A DNA stretch of 64,000 nt from Escherichia whittamii (GTDB taxonomy: Bacteria; Pseudomonadota; Gammaproteobacteria; Enterobacterales; Enterobacteriaceae), in the NCBI RefSeq assembly GCF_014836715.1, contig NZ_JACSQI010000005.1, forward strand, positions 124,001-188,000. Reading direction: 5' to 3'. The notes below the pieces were generated by a model, which was given only the letters and a program-made list of their open reading frames with translations, was not told the origin of the DNA and searched no databases. A program made the translations under genes and the position numbers. Numbering within the stretch: the stretch's first letter is position 1; each line of letters opens with the position of its first letter. Positions 1-9,597 of this stretch are shown here, one piece after another.

Positions 1-1231
1 GATCAAACAACCAGACATCGGTAAAGACTGCCGAAAACAGTTTGCGATAATCTTCCGGTTTTTCGCCGCTGATAGGGTTGCCATCCAGCAAAATTTCGCC
101 ACTTTGCGGCTGATACAAACCTGTCAGCAACATCGCCAGCGTCGATTTTCCGCTACCATTGCCACCAATCAGAAACAGCAGTTCGCCACGTTTAATGGTG
201 AGGTTAATCGGTCCAACGGAAAACGCGTTATCCTGATAGCTAAACGTAACATTACGCAGCTCCAGCGTTTGCCAGTTGGGAAACGCCTGCGGGCGCGGAA
301 ACTCCGCTTTGAAAGGCGCGAGCGCGAATTTGTTCAGTTTGTTAAACGCCACCTGTGCCGTTAGCAGCGTCGGCAACGCACCAACCGCCGAAAGCAGCGG
401 CGTACGCAGGAACAGCAGCGTCAGCGAATAGGTCGCCGCAACGTTGGTATCCGCCCAACCGAGACTGTTCGCCATCCAGAACACCAGACCAATAGCGCCC
501 AACATCATAATGTTCGACCAGTTCACGGCACTAAGATGGAACGTATCAGCGCGAATAATATGATGGCGGTACTCTTGTGCATCGGGAATGTAGAGGTTTT
601 TAAAAACGTACTCGGCGCGCTCGCGGTTCAGGGTCAGCTCTTTACGCCCTTCCAGCACGGTTTGAAAATCCGTGTACAGCTTGTCTTCGGTTTCACGCAG
701 GGTCGCCATATGCTTGTACACCCGCGCCACCAGCACAAAACCGCCCCAGATGGTGACCGCCATCCAGATAGCCGTTACCAGCAGCATTTTGCCCGACAGC
801 ATCCACAGATACGCCGCTGAACCGATAGTGAGAATGACTCCCTGCACCAGTTCCGGCAGACGAACAAACGCAATGGTGATATTGCGTACATCGCTGGTTA
901 ACCCCGCCAGCAACGAGGCGCTGCCGAGTTGTTCGATACGCTCGACGTGAGTATCCAGAATCCGCTTAATAAATTCGCTACGCAGTCGGTAAACGAAGTG
1001 ATGTCCCAGTGTGGTGAGCGCCAGTTGCGATCCCAGCGTCACTGCCATCAACAGCAGCAATAAACCCAGAAACTCCGGCAACACCAGCAGACTGGTATCC
1101 GCCGTTTCGATAAGGCGCTGATTGATAAAAGCAATTAAGCCAATACCTAATGCCGCGCTGGCGAGACTTAGCGCCATCACACTGATAAATGGCCAGCGAT
1201 ACTGCCGCCAGACAAGTACAAGAAGTTCCAT
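1..1231 (-). CDS. yojI: YojI, ABC exporter (C-terminus beyond window)
   Basis: Half-transporter of the ABC exporter family, an inner-membrane protein linked in E. coli to TolC-dependent efflux of the peptide microcin J25. The reading frame starts at 1231 (MELLVLVW...) and runs off the left edge, so about 410 residues are visible out of the roughly 547 I remember for K-12. The N-terminal part holds the hydrophobic transmembrane domain. The Walker A motif GGNGSGKST lies near residue 355 (about 140-166), so the cut falls inside the nucleotide-binding domain before the signature and Walker B motifs. It follows alkB on the same strand after a 75-bp gap. Identity is from recognised sequence and gene order; nothing looks damaged in the visible part. 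Confidence 0.95.
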   Translation of the reverse strand, partial: MELLVLVWRQYRWPFISVMALSLASAALGIGLIAFINQRLIETADTSLLVLPEFLGLLLLLMAVTLGSQLALTTLGHHFVYRLRSEFIKRILDTHVERIEQLGSASLLAGLTSDVRNITIAFVRLPELVQGVILTIGSAAYLWMLSGKMLLVTAIWMAVTIWGGFVLVARVYKHMATLRETEDKLYTDFQTVLEGRKELTLNRERAEYVFKNLYIPDAQEYRHHIIRADTFHLSAVNWSNIMMLGAIGLVFWMANSLGWADTNVAATYSLTLLFLRTPLLSAVGALPTLLTAQVAFNKLNKFALAPFKAEFPRPQAFPNWQTLELRNVTFSYQDNAFSVGPINLTIKRGELLFLIGGNGSGKSTLAMLLTGLYQPQSGEILLDGNPISGEKPEDYRKLFSAVFTDVWLFD

Positions 1232-1306
1232 GCAGAAAACCCGGACAATGAATTACAGCCCGCAGTTTAAACATCTCCGCGCGCACAGCAATAATAATTC
1301 TTATTT

Positions 1307-1957
1307 TTATTCTTTTTTACCTGCCTGACGGAATGTCAGGTTGTAGCGGCAGTCGGCGGTGAGTGGATGAAACCCAGCTTTTATTGGTTGAATACCGTGA
1401 TAAAACAGCCGCGATTCACCGCCCCACACCACCACATCGCCATGTTCCAGCAGCAGTCGTTTTAGCGGATCATTTCGTTGCAGGCCGCCAAATTGGAAAA
1501 TAGCGGGTAAGCCCAGAGAAACAGAAACAATCGGCGCACGCAGGTCTGGTTCGTCTTTATCCTGATGCAGCGACAGTTTCGCGCCCGGGGCGTAGCGGTT
1601 GATGAGGCAAACATCAGGCTGAAAGTCTGGATAGCCCGCCGCCGTGGCCGCCCGCTGACATAAATCATGAAAACTTTGCGGTATCGCTGGCCACGGTTGT
1701 TCCGTTTGCGGATCAATGGGCGAATAGAGATAACCCTGTCGATTGGTGGTCCATCCCATATGTCCGCAGTTGGTCATCGCCACCGACATGGTATACCCGC
1801 CCGGGGTAACCATCTGGCGAAACGGCGACTGGCTGGCAACGTCATTAATATCGCGGATCAGTTGTTCCGCAGCGTTAAAAGCAAAACGGCGCAAAATCAC
1901 CGCGCCGGAAGCCAGCGATTCTTGCCACGGCTCTGCATCAGCAAACAGATCCAACAT
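1307..1957 (-). CDS. alkB: AlkB, DNA/RNA oxidative demethylase
   Basis: Fe(II)/2-oxoglutarate dioxygenase that oxidatively removes methyl groups from 1-methyladenine and 3-methylcytosine in DNA and RNA. The 216-residue length matches the E. coli enzyme. The iron ligands His131 and Asp133 are visible in LHQDKDEP, with His187 in FYHGIQP. The 2-oxoglutarate-binding arginines are in the C-terminal DCRYNLTFRQ. The start codon overlaps the ada stop by one base (TAATG), so it is translationally coupled to ada and belongs to the Ada-controlled adaptive-response operon. Nothing unusual was seen. Confidence 0.98.
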   Translation of the reverse strand: MLDLFADAEPWQESLASGAVILRRFAFNAAEQLIRDINDVASQSPFRQMVTPGGYTMSVAMTNCGHMGWTTNRQGYLYSPIDPQTEQPWPAIPQSFHDLCQRAATAAGYPDFQPDVCLINRYAPGAKLSLHQDKDEPDLRAPIVSVSLGLPAIFQFGGLQRNDPLKRLLLEHGDVVVWGGESRLFYHGIQPIKAGFHPLTADCRYNLTFRQAGKKE

Positions 1958-3021
1958 TACATCTCCTCATGTTCAGCTTCGCGGCGCAGCAGGTGCGCTT
2001 TGCGCGACACGCCCCAGCGGTAACCAGAAAGTGCGCCATCACCGCGTACTACCCGATGACAGGGTATTACGATAGCTAACTTGTTGGCGGCGCAGGCGCT
2101 GGCTACGGCACGTACCGCTTTCGGTTTGCCAATCGCGTTCGCCAGTTGCTGGTAACTCACCGTTTCACCACAAGGTATAGTGCGTAGCGCCTGCCAGACT
2201 TGTTGTTGAAAAGCGGTTCCCCGAATATCCAGTGGCAACGTCAGCGGCGTATCGCGGTTATTGAGACTGACTATTACCTCGCGCACGTGTTGCTGAAACG
2301 TCGGATCAGCGGGAGTGTTGTCAGCGGCAGGAAACATCTGCTGCAGTTCGCTGATTAATGTCGCGTCATCATCGCCCAGTAATATTGCGCAAATCCCCCG
2401 CTCGCTTTCCGCCACCAGGCAACGCCCCAGTTCACAATCGGCCAGTGCATAACGCACAGCCAGGTTTTCGCCACCGTGGCGAAACTGTTTAGCCGTCATG
2501 CCCAGCGTTTCGTCGGCTTTGCGGTAATAACTACTGCCGTCGGGAAATCCAGCGTTCAGAATCGCCCGGGTGACGCACTCCCCTTTCGCCAGCGATTCGC
2601 GCAAACGGCGAGCGCGCCAGGCCTGTTGCCAGGCTTTTGGCGTCATTCCGGTCGTGGCTTTAAATAAACGATGTAGATGGAACGGACTCATCGCCACCTG
2701 GTCGGCTAAGGCTTCCAGCGTCATGGGCGATTCCTGTTCCAGCAGTCGACAAGCGTGGGTGATTTTATCCAACCGATGTTGCTGGGCGTTGGCTTTATCA
2801 GGTTGGCAGCGTTTGCAGGGGCGAAACCCAGCGGCGAGTGCCTCACTGGAATTGGTATAGAAGGAGACATTTTCCCGCAAGGCATGTCTGGCACGGCAAG
2901 ACGGGCGGCAAAAGATACCCGTGGTACGCACGGCGAAAACAAATTCGCCGTCGACGTGCGGGTCGCGGGCTAAGACAGATTGCCAGCGTTGATCGTCAGT
3001 TAAGCATGTGGCGTTTTTCAT
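1957..3021 (-). CDS. ada: Ada, methylphosphotriester/O6-methylguanine methyltransferase and activator
   Basis: Bifunctional repair protein and transcription factor of 354 residues. The N-terminal zinc domain carries Cys38 and Cys42 in GIFCRPSC, and Cys38 accepts methyl groups from DNA phosphotriesters. An AraC-type helix-turn-helix follows (about residues 85-180). The C-terminal alkyltransferase domain has its acceptor Cys321 in IPCHRVV; codon 321 was confirmed as TGT at 2061-2059. Methylated Ada activates ada-alkB from the Ada box just upstream (3088-3100). It forms an operon with alkB, overlapping by one base. Confidence 0.98.
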   Translation of the reverse strand: MKNATCLTDDQRWQSVLARDPHVDGEFVFAVRTTGIFCRPSCRARHALRENVSFYTNSSEALAAGFRPCKRCQPDKANAQQHRLDKITHACRLLEQESPMTLEALADQVAMSPFHLHRLFKATTGMTPKAWQQAWRARRLRESLAKGECVTRAILNAGFPDGSSYYRKADETLGMTAKQFRHGGENLAVRYALADCELGRCLVAESERGICAILLGDDDATLISELQQMFPAADNTPADPTFQQHVREVIVSLNNRDTPLTLPLDIRGTAFQQQVWQALRTIPCGETVSYQQLANAIGKPKAVRAVASACAANKLAIVIPCHRVVRGDGALSGYRWGVSRKAHLLRREAEHEEM

Positions 3022-3087
3022 AATCAGCTCCCTGGTTAAGGATAGCCTTTAGTCTGCCCGGCCACCATCACGCAAAAACCAACAATC

Positions 3088-3100
3088 TTGCGCTTTAATT
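3088..3100 (-). promoter_or_regulatory. Ada box of the ada-alkB promoter
   Basis: On the minus strand the sequence reads AATTAAAGCGCAA, matching the Ada box AAT-N6-GCAA, inside an A-rich run. It lies 67 bp or more upstream of the ada start and overlaps the last codons of apbE, so this promoter is embedded in the end of the upstream gene. Function is from the known E. coli ada promoter. Confidence 0.85.
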
Positions 3101-4150
3101 TTTTTCGCTGACAAGGAAGCTTTTAAACTGTGGTGACATCCAGGTTTTAAAGCTATCGCCTTCTTTGGTGATCATATAAACCGCCAGCCCTTCCCGGCGA
3201 ACAACCTCTTTGGCTTTCTCCGGCCCGAGTACCATCAAGCCAGTATCCCAGGCATCGGCTTCCAGCGCCGTCGGAGCAATCACCGTCACGGATACCAGAT
3301 TGTGTTCGATGGGACGCCCGGTTTGCGGATCGATAACATGGGAAAGACGTTTGCCGTCCAGTTCGTAATAGTTACGGTAGCTGCCAGAGGTGCTAATCCC
3401 ATGACCGTTGATATCCACCACAGCCTGAACCGCGTTTTCTTTATCGGTTGGTTTTTGAATCGCTACCCGCCACGGCAGGTCTTCACCGTTCATACCACGG
3501 CTGTTCAGCGCGCCGCCCACCGACACCAGATAGCGGGAAATCCCTTCCTGCTCCATCAAGCGTGCCAGGTGATCCGCCGCATAACCTTCACCGACGGTGG
3601 AGAGATCGACATATAAATCCGGCAGGTCTTTTTGCAGATATTGCTGGTGGGACTGATTAATCACCGTCAGGTGCTGTAAGCCGGTTTTGGCTTTCATCGC
3701 ATCGATCTGTTCCTGGCTCGGAATTTGAACCGGCTGTTGTTCCGGGCCAAAGCCCCACAGATTCACCAGCGGCCCGACGGTTATATCCATCGCACCATCG
3801 GTCCTTGCGCCAATGCGCAGCGAGGTGGTGACGATATCGGCCATCGCTTCACTTACCGGCCACGGCGACAAACTTTGCGAGTCGTTAAAGCGCATCAGCG
3901 CGGAATCTTTTTTATAGGTCGAAAGCAGCTGATCGTCGGCGTCCAGCTGGGTCTGAATCTTTTCTTTAAGTTCGGCGCTGCGTTTGGCGTCAATGCCCGG
4001 GATGCTGGCACGCCAGAAGGTACCCATAGTTTTGCCTTCAAGAACGGTAACTTCAGTAGCGTGGGTTTTGGCGGGTTGTGGTTTTTGATCGCAACCAACA
4101 AAGAAGAGCGCGGCAGCCAGCAGTGCCACGCGGGTAAAGCTTATTTCCAT
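3095..4150 (-). CDS. apbE: ApbE, FAD:protein FMN transferase (lipoprotein)
   Basis: Flavin transferase that attaches FMN covalently to threonines of target proteins such as NqrB and RnfG subunits, and can hydrolyse FAD in the periplasm. The 351-residue protein begins with a lipoprotein signal ending in the lipobox FVGC at residue 20, so it is expected to be membrane-anchored facing the periplasm. The body contains the family motif region KTMGTFWRAS and the C-terminal SVTVIAPTALEADAWDTG. It lies between ompC and ada on the same strand. Its 3' end overlaps the ada promoter. Confidence 0.96.
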   Translation of the reverse strand: MEISFTRVALLAAALFFVGCDQKPQPAKTHATEVTVLEGKTMGTFWRASIPGIDAKRSAELKEKIQTQLDADDQLLSTYKKDSALMRFNDSQSLSPWPVSEAMADIVTTSLRIGARTDGAMDITVGPLVNLWGFGPEQQPVQIPSQEQIDAMKAKTGLQHLTVINQSHQQYLQKDLPDLYVDLSTVGEGYAADHLARLMEQEGISRYLVSVGGALNSRGMNGEDLPWRVAIQKPTDKENAVQAVVDINGHGISTSGSYRNYYELDGKRLSHVIDPQTGRPIEHNLVSVTVIAPTALEADAWDTGLMVLGPEKAKEVVRREGLAVYMITKEGDSFKTWMSPQFKSFLVSEKN

Positions 4151-4220
4151 ACGTGATTATCCTCATGCGAACAATCGCAAGAGTACACCAAAAAAAAGCG
4201 TTTGTACGCTGAAAACAATG

Positions 4221-4243
4221 AAAAAAGGGCCCGCAGGCCCTTT
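4221..4243 (-). terminator. ompC rho-independent terminator
   Basis: Read on the minus strand, a G+C-rich hairpin (GGGCCTGCGGGCCC) is followed directly by six T residues, 18 bp after the ompC stop codon. Confidence 0.9.
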
Positions 4244-4261
4244 GTTCGATATCAATCGAGA

Positions 4262-5708
<1,447 letters not shown>

Positions 5709-5801
5709 GCTATCATCATTAACTTTATTTATTACCGTCATTCATTTCTGAATGTCTGTTTACCCCTATTTCAGCCGGATGCATCGCATCCGGTTTTTTT
5801 T
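5709..5801 (+). ncRNA. micF: MicF small RNA
   Basis: Antisense sRNA of 93 nt that pairs with the ompF mRNA ribosome-binding region with Hfq and represses OmpF synthesis. The 5' end GCTATCATCATTAAC and the ompF-pairing region match the E. coli MicF I remember. The 3' end is a GC stem (GCCGGATGC/GCATCCGG) with a long T run at 5793-5801. Compared with K-12 from memory, the terminator stem has two or three substitutions that keep or improve pairing. Transcribed divergently from ompC. Confidence 0.95.
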
Positions 5802-6111
5802 ACCCTTCTTTACACATCTTTTATTTTCTTGTACTACCGTAGCAAAATTATAACAATCGTTAACCATTTCGTAAAAAACCAACAACAATTACCGACAAAA
5901 TCTATCTGCACTATTTTCCTGATAATTTTCTTCACGCCTGTGGGTTATTTGTACATTAACAAGGCATTTGTACATTTATTTACCGCAGGGAAAAATGTGA
6001 AATATCGTCGGCGAATGCCTTAACATCAATCAGGTAAGAGTCTGGAATTTCACACTGTACCCTTTATACTGCCCTATCACTTTGCGAAGTTTTAACAGGT
6101 CATAAACACGA
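5802..6111. promoter_or_regulatory. rcsD upstream region
   Basis: 310 bp between the micF terminator and rcsD, AT-rich, presumably holding the rcsD promoter. A 122-residue frame crossing micF (5655-6023) is low-complexity and overlaps the sRNA; I do not accept it as a gene. No clear operator was identified. Confidence 0.5.
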
Positions 6112-8784
6112 ATGCGTCAGAAAGAGACAACGGCCACGACCCGCTTTTCACTCCTACCGGGGAGCATTACCCGCTTCTTTTTACTGTTGATCATTGTGTT
6201 ACTAGTGACGATGGGTGTAATGGTACAAAGCGCCGTTAACGCCTGGCTGAAAGATAAAAGCTACCAGATTGTTGATATTACCCATGCCATCCAAAAGCGC
6301 GTCGATACCTGGCGTTATGTGACCTGGCAGATTTACGACAACATTGCCGCGACGGCCTCTACCTCCTCCAGCGAAGGGTTGCAGGAGACGCGCCTGAAAC
6401 AGGATGTCTATTATCTGGAAAAACCGCGCCGCAAAACGGAAGCCCTGATCTTTGGTTCTCACGACAACTCAACGCTTGAAATGACCCAAAGAATGTCCAC
6501 TTATCTGGATACATTGTGGGGCGCAGAGAATGTACCCTGGTCGATGTACTATCTGAACGGCCAGGATAACAGCCTGGTTTTGATCTCCACCCTACCGCTA
6601 AAAGATCTGACCTCGGGATTTAAAGAATCGACTGTCAGTGACATTGTTGATTCTCGTCGCGCAGAGATGTTGCAACAGGCCAACGCCCTGGATGAACGTG
6701 AAAGTTTTTCTAACCTGCGCCGCCTGGCCTGGCAGAACGGTCATTATTTTACCCTGCGTACCACCTTTAACCAGCCGGGACATCTGGCGACGGTAGTGGC
6801 TTTTGATCTGCCTATTAATGATTTGATCCCGCCGGGGATGCCGTTGGATAGCTTCCGTCTGGAGCCAGACGCGGCCGCAGCGGGAACCAATAATAATGAG
6901 AAAGAAGCGGCGGATAGCGTCAGTATCCACTTTAATAGTTCGAAGATTGAAATCTCTTCGGCGCTCAACTCCACGGATATGCGTCTGGTCTGGCAGGTTC
7001 CTTACGGCACATTGCTGCTGGATACGTTGCAAAACATTCTCCTGCCGCTGCTGCTGAACATCGGTTTGCTGGCGCTGGCGCTGTTTGGCTATACCACCTT
7101 CCGCCATTTCTCTGGCCGTACCACAGAAAGCGTACCCAGCACGGCAGTGAACAATGAACTGCGCGTTTTGCGGGCCATCAATGAAGAGATCGTGTCGCTG
7201 CTGCCACTCGGCCTGCTGGTTCACGATCAGGAATCGAACCGCACAGTAATAAGCAATAAAATTGCCGACCACCTGCTGCCGCATTTGAATCTGCAAAACA
7301 TCACCACTATGGCAGAACAGCATCAGGGCATCATTCAGGCGACGATCAATAACGAACTGTATGAGATCCGTATGTTTCGCAGCCAGGTCGCGCCGCGTAC
7401 ACAAATCTTCATTATTCGCGATCAAGATCGCGAAGTACTGGTGAACAAGAAACTCAAGCAAGCGCAGCGTCTGTACGAGAAGAATCAGCAAGGCCGGATG
7501 GCCTTTATGAAAAATATTGGCGACGCACTAAAAGAACCTGCACACGTCCTGGCGGAAAGCGCAGCCAAACTCAACACACCGGAAAGCAGACAACTGGCGA
7601 ATCAGGCTGATGTGCTGGTGCGCCTGGTTGATGAAATCCAGTTAGCGAATATGCTTGCCGACGATAGCTGGAAAAGCGAGAGCGAGCTTTTCTCCGTGCA
7701 GGATTTGATTGATGAAGTCGTGCCTTCCGTGTTGCCAGCCATCAAGCGTAAAGGTCTTCAGCTACTGATTAACAATCATCTAAAAGCACACGATATGCGC
7801 TGTGGCGATCGCGATGCCTTACGCCGTATTTTGCTGTTACTGATGCAATATGCTGTCACTTCGACGCAAATGGGGAAAATTACCCTTGAGGTAGACCAGG
7901 ACGAATCTTCCGAAGAACGTCTGACTTTCCGCATTCTGGACACCGGAGATGGCATAAGCATTCATGAAATGGATAATTTGCACTTCCCGTTCATCAACCA
8001 GACTCAACGCGATCGCTACGGCAAAGCAGACCCGTTGGCATTCTGGTTGAGCGATCAACTGGCGCGCAAGCTAGGCGGTCATTTAAACATCAAAACGCGC
8101 GACGAGCTTGGTACACGTTATTCCGTGCATATTAAAATGCCCACTGCGGAGCCAGAAGTGGAAGAGGAAGAAGAGCGTTTACTGGATGATGTTAGCGTGA
8201 TGATGGACATAACTTCCGCAGAAATTCGGAATATTGTCACTCGCCAGTTAGAAAATTGGGGGGCAACCTGCATCACACCGGATGAAAGATTAATTAGTCA
8301 AGATTATGATATCTTTTTAACGGATAATCCGTCTAATCTTACTGCCTCTGGCTTGCTTTTAAGCGATGATGAGTCTGGCGTACGGGAAATTGGACCTGGT
8401 CAATTGTGCGTCAACTTCAATATGAGCAACGCTATGCAGGAAGCGGTCTTACAATTAATCGAAGTGCAACTGGCGCAGGAAGAGGTGACAGAATCGCCTC
8501 TGGGCGGAGATGAAAATGCACAACTCCATGCCAGCGGCTATTATGCGCTCTTTGTAGACACAGTACCGGATGATGTTAAGAGGCTATATACTGAGGCAGC
8601 AACCAGTGACTTTGCTGCGTTAGCCCAAACGGCTCATCGTCTGAAAGGCGTGTTTGCCATGCTTAATCTGGTACCCGGCAAGCAGTTATGTGAAACGCTG
8701 GAACATCTTATTCGCGAGAAGGATGTCCCAGGAATAGAAAAATACATCAGCGACATTGACAGCTATGTCAAGAGCTTGCTGTAG
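6112..8784 (+). CDS. rcsD: RcsD, phosphotransfer intermediate of the Rcs phosphorelay
   Basis: Inner-membrane histidine phosphotransfer protein of 890 residues relaying phosphate from RcsC to RcsB. There is one transmembrane segment at about residues 20-45 (FFLLLIIVLLVTMGVMV) and a second at about 300-330 (LLLNIGLLALALFGY), bracketing the periplasmic domain. A degenerate kinase-like region lacking a normal phospho-accepting histidine box follows. The C-terminal HPt domain carries His842 in AHRLKGVFAML; the codon was confirmed at 8635-8637. Located 16 bp before rcsB on the same strand. A second rcsB promoter is known to lie inside rcsD in E. coli, but I did not locate it here. Confidence 0.98.
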   Translation: MRQKETTATTRFSLLPGSITRFFLLLIIVLLVTMGVMVQSAVNAWLKDKSYQIVDITHAIQKRVDTWRYVTWQIYDNIAATASTSSSEGLQETRLKQDVYYLEKPRRKTEALIFGSHDNSTLEMTQRMSTYLDTLWGAENVPWSMYYLNGQDNSLVLISTLPLKDLTSGFKESTVSDIVDSRRAEMLQQANALDERESFSNLRRLAWQNGHYFTLRTTFNQPGHLATVVAFDLPINDLIPPGMPLDSFRLEPDAAAAGTNNNEKEAADSVSIHFNSSKIEISSALNSTDMRLVWQVPYGTLLLDTLQNILLPLLLNIGLLALALFGYTTFRHFSGRTTESVPSTAVNNELRVLRAINEEIVSLLPLGLLVHDQESNRTVISNKIADHLLPHLNLQNITTMAEQHQGIIQATINNELYEIRMFRSQVAPRTQIFIIRDQDREVLVNKKLKQAQRLYEKNQQGRMAFMKNIGDALKEPAHVLAESAAKLNTPESRQLANQADVLVRLVDEIQLANMLADDSWKSESELFSVQDLIDEVVPSVLPAIKRKGLQLLINNHLKAHDMRCGDRDALRRILLLLMQYAVTSTQMGKITLEVDQDESSEERLTFRILDTGDGISIHEMDNLHFPFINQTQRDRYGKADPLAFWLSDQLARKLGGHLNIKTRDELGTRYSVHIKMPTAEPEVEEEEERLLDDVSVMMDITSAEIRNIVTRQLENWGATCITPDERLISQDYDIFLTDNPSNLTASGLLLSDDESGVREIGPGQLCVNFNMSNAMQEAVLQLIEVQLAQEEVTESPLGGDENAQLHASGYYALFVDTVPDDVKRLYTEAATSDFAALAQTAHRLKGVFAMLNLVPGKQLCETLEHLIREKDVPGIEKYISDIDSYVKSLL

Positions 8785-8800
8785 CAAGGTAGCCTATTAC

Positions 8801-9451
8801 ATGAACAATATGAACGTAATTATTGCTGATGACCATCCGATAGTCTTGTTCGGTATTCGCAAATCACTTGAGCAAATCGAGTGGGTGAATGTTGTTGGCG
8901 AATTTGAGGACTCTACAGCACTGATCAATAATCTGCCGAAGCTGGATGCGCATGTTTTGATTACCGATCTCTCCATGCCTGGCGATAAATACGGCGATGG
9001 CATTACTTTAATCAAGTACATCAAGCGCCACTTCCCAAGTCTGTCGATTATTGTTCTGACCATGAACAATAACCCGGCTATTCTTAGTGCGGTACTGGAC
9101 CTGGATATCGAGGGGATCGTTCTGAAACAAGGTGCGCCGACCGACCTGCCGAAAGCCCTCGCAGCGCTACAAAAAGGTAAGAAATTTACTCCGGAAAGCG
9201 TTTCTCGGCTGTTAGAGAAAATCAGCGCTGGCGGTTACGGTGACAAGCGCCTCTCACCAAAAGAGAGTGAAGTTCTGCGCCTGTTTGCCGAAGGCTTCCT
9301 GGTTACCGAGATTGCTAAGAAGCTGAACCGGAGTATTAAAACCATCAGTAGCCAGAAAAAATCCGCAATGATGAAGCTGGGTGTCGAGAACGATATCGCG
9401 CTGTTGAATTATCTCTCTTCTGTGACGTTAAGTCCGGCGGATAAAGAGTAA
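8801..9451 (+). CDS. rcsB: RcsB, NarL/LuxR-family response regulator
   Basis: 216-residue response regulator controlling capsule, motility, cell division and acid-resistance genes, alone or with RcsA, BglJ or GadE. The receiver domain has the acidic pair Asp10/Asp11 and phosphorylation site Asp56 (ITDLSMP). The C-terminal LuxR-type HTH includes LSPKESEVLRLFAEGF. The frame is open further upstream, but the start at 8801 (MNNMNVIIADDHP) is chosen because it gives the family length, follows an AAGGTAG ribosome-binding site, and does not overlap rcsD. Confidence 0.98.
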   Translation: MNNMNVIIADDHPIVLFGIRKSLEQIEWVNVVGEFEDSTALINNLPKLDAHVLITDLSMPGDKYGDGITLIKYIKRHFPSLSIIVLTMNNNPAILSAVLDLDIEGIVLKQGAPTDLPKALAALQKGKKFTPESVSRLLEKISAGGYGDKRLSPKESEVLRLFAEGFLVTEIAKKLNRSIKTISSQKKSAMMKLGVENDIALLNYLSSVTLSPADKE

Positions 9452-9478
9452 TTTCCCGCAGTCCAGATAAGCACCGAT

Positions 9479-9590
9479 TACCGGGTGCAACGTAAACGTC
9501 TTATCCGGCCTACAAATCCTAATATTTCAATATATTACTACTTTGTAGGCCAGATAAGACGCGCCAGCGTCGCATCTGGCATTTGCACCG
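9479..9590. repeat. BIME (two REP units) between rcsB and rcsC
   Basis: Two inverted REP palindromes (about 9479-9513 and 9545-9580) sit between the convergent ends of rcsB and rcsC. Both carry the typical core CGTCTTATCCGGCCTAC or its complement. They fill the 146-bp gap. Such pairs stabilise mRNA 3' ends and can act as gyrase or IHF sites. Confidence 0.9.
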
Positions 9591-9597
9591 AACGCCC

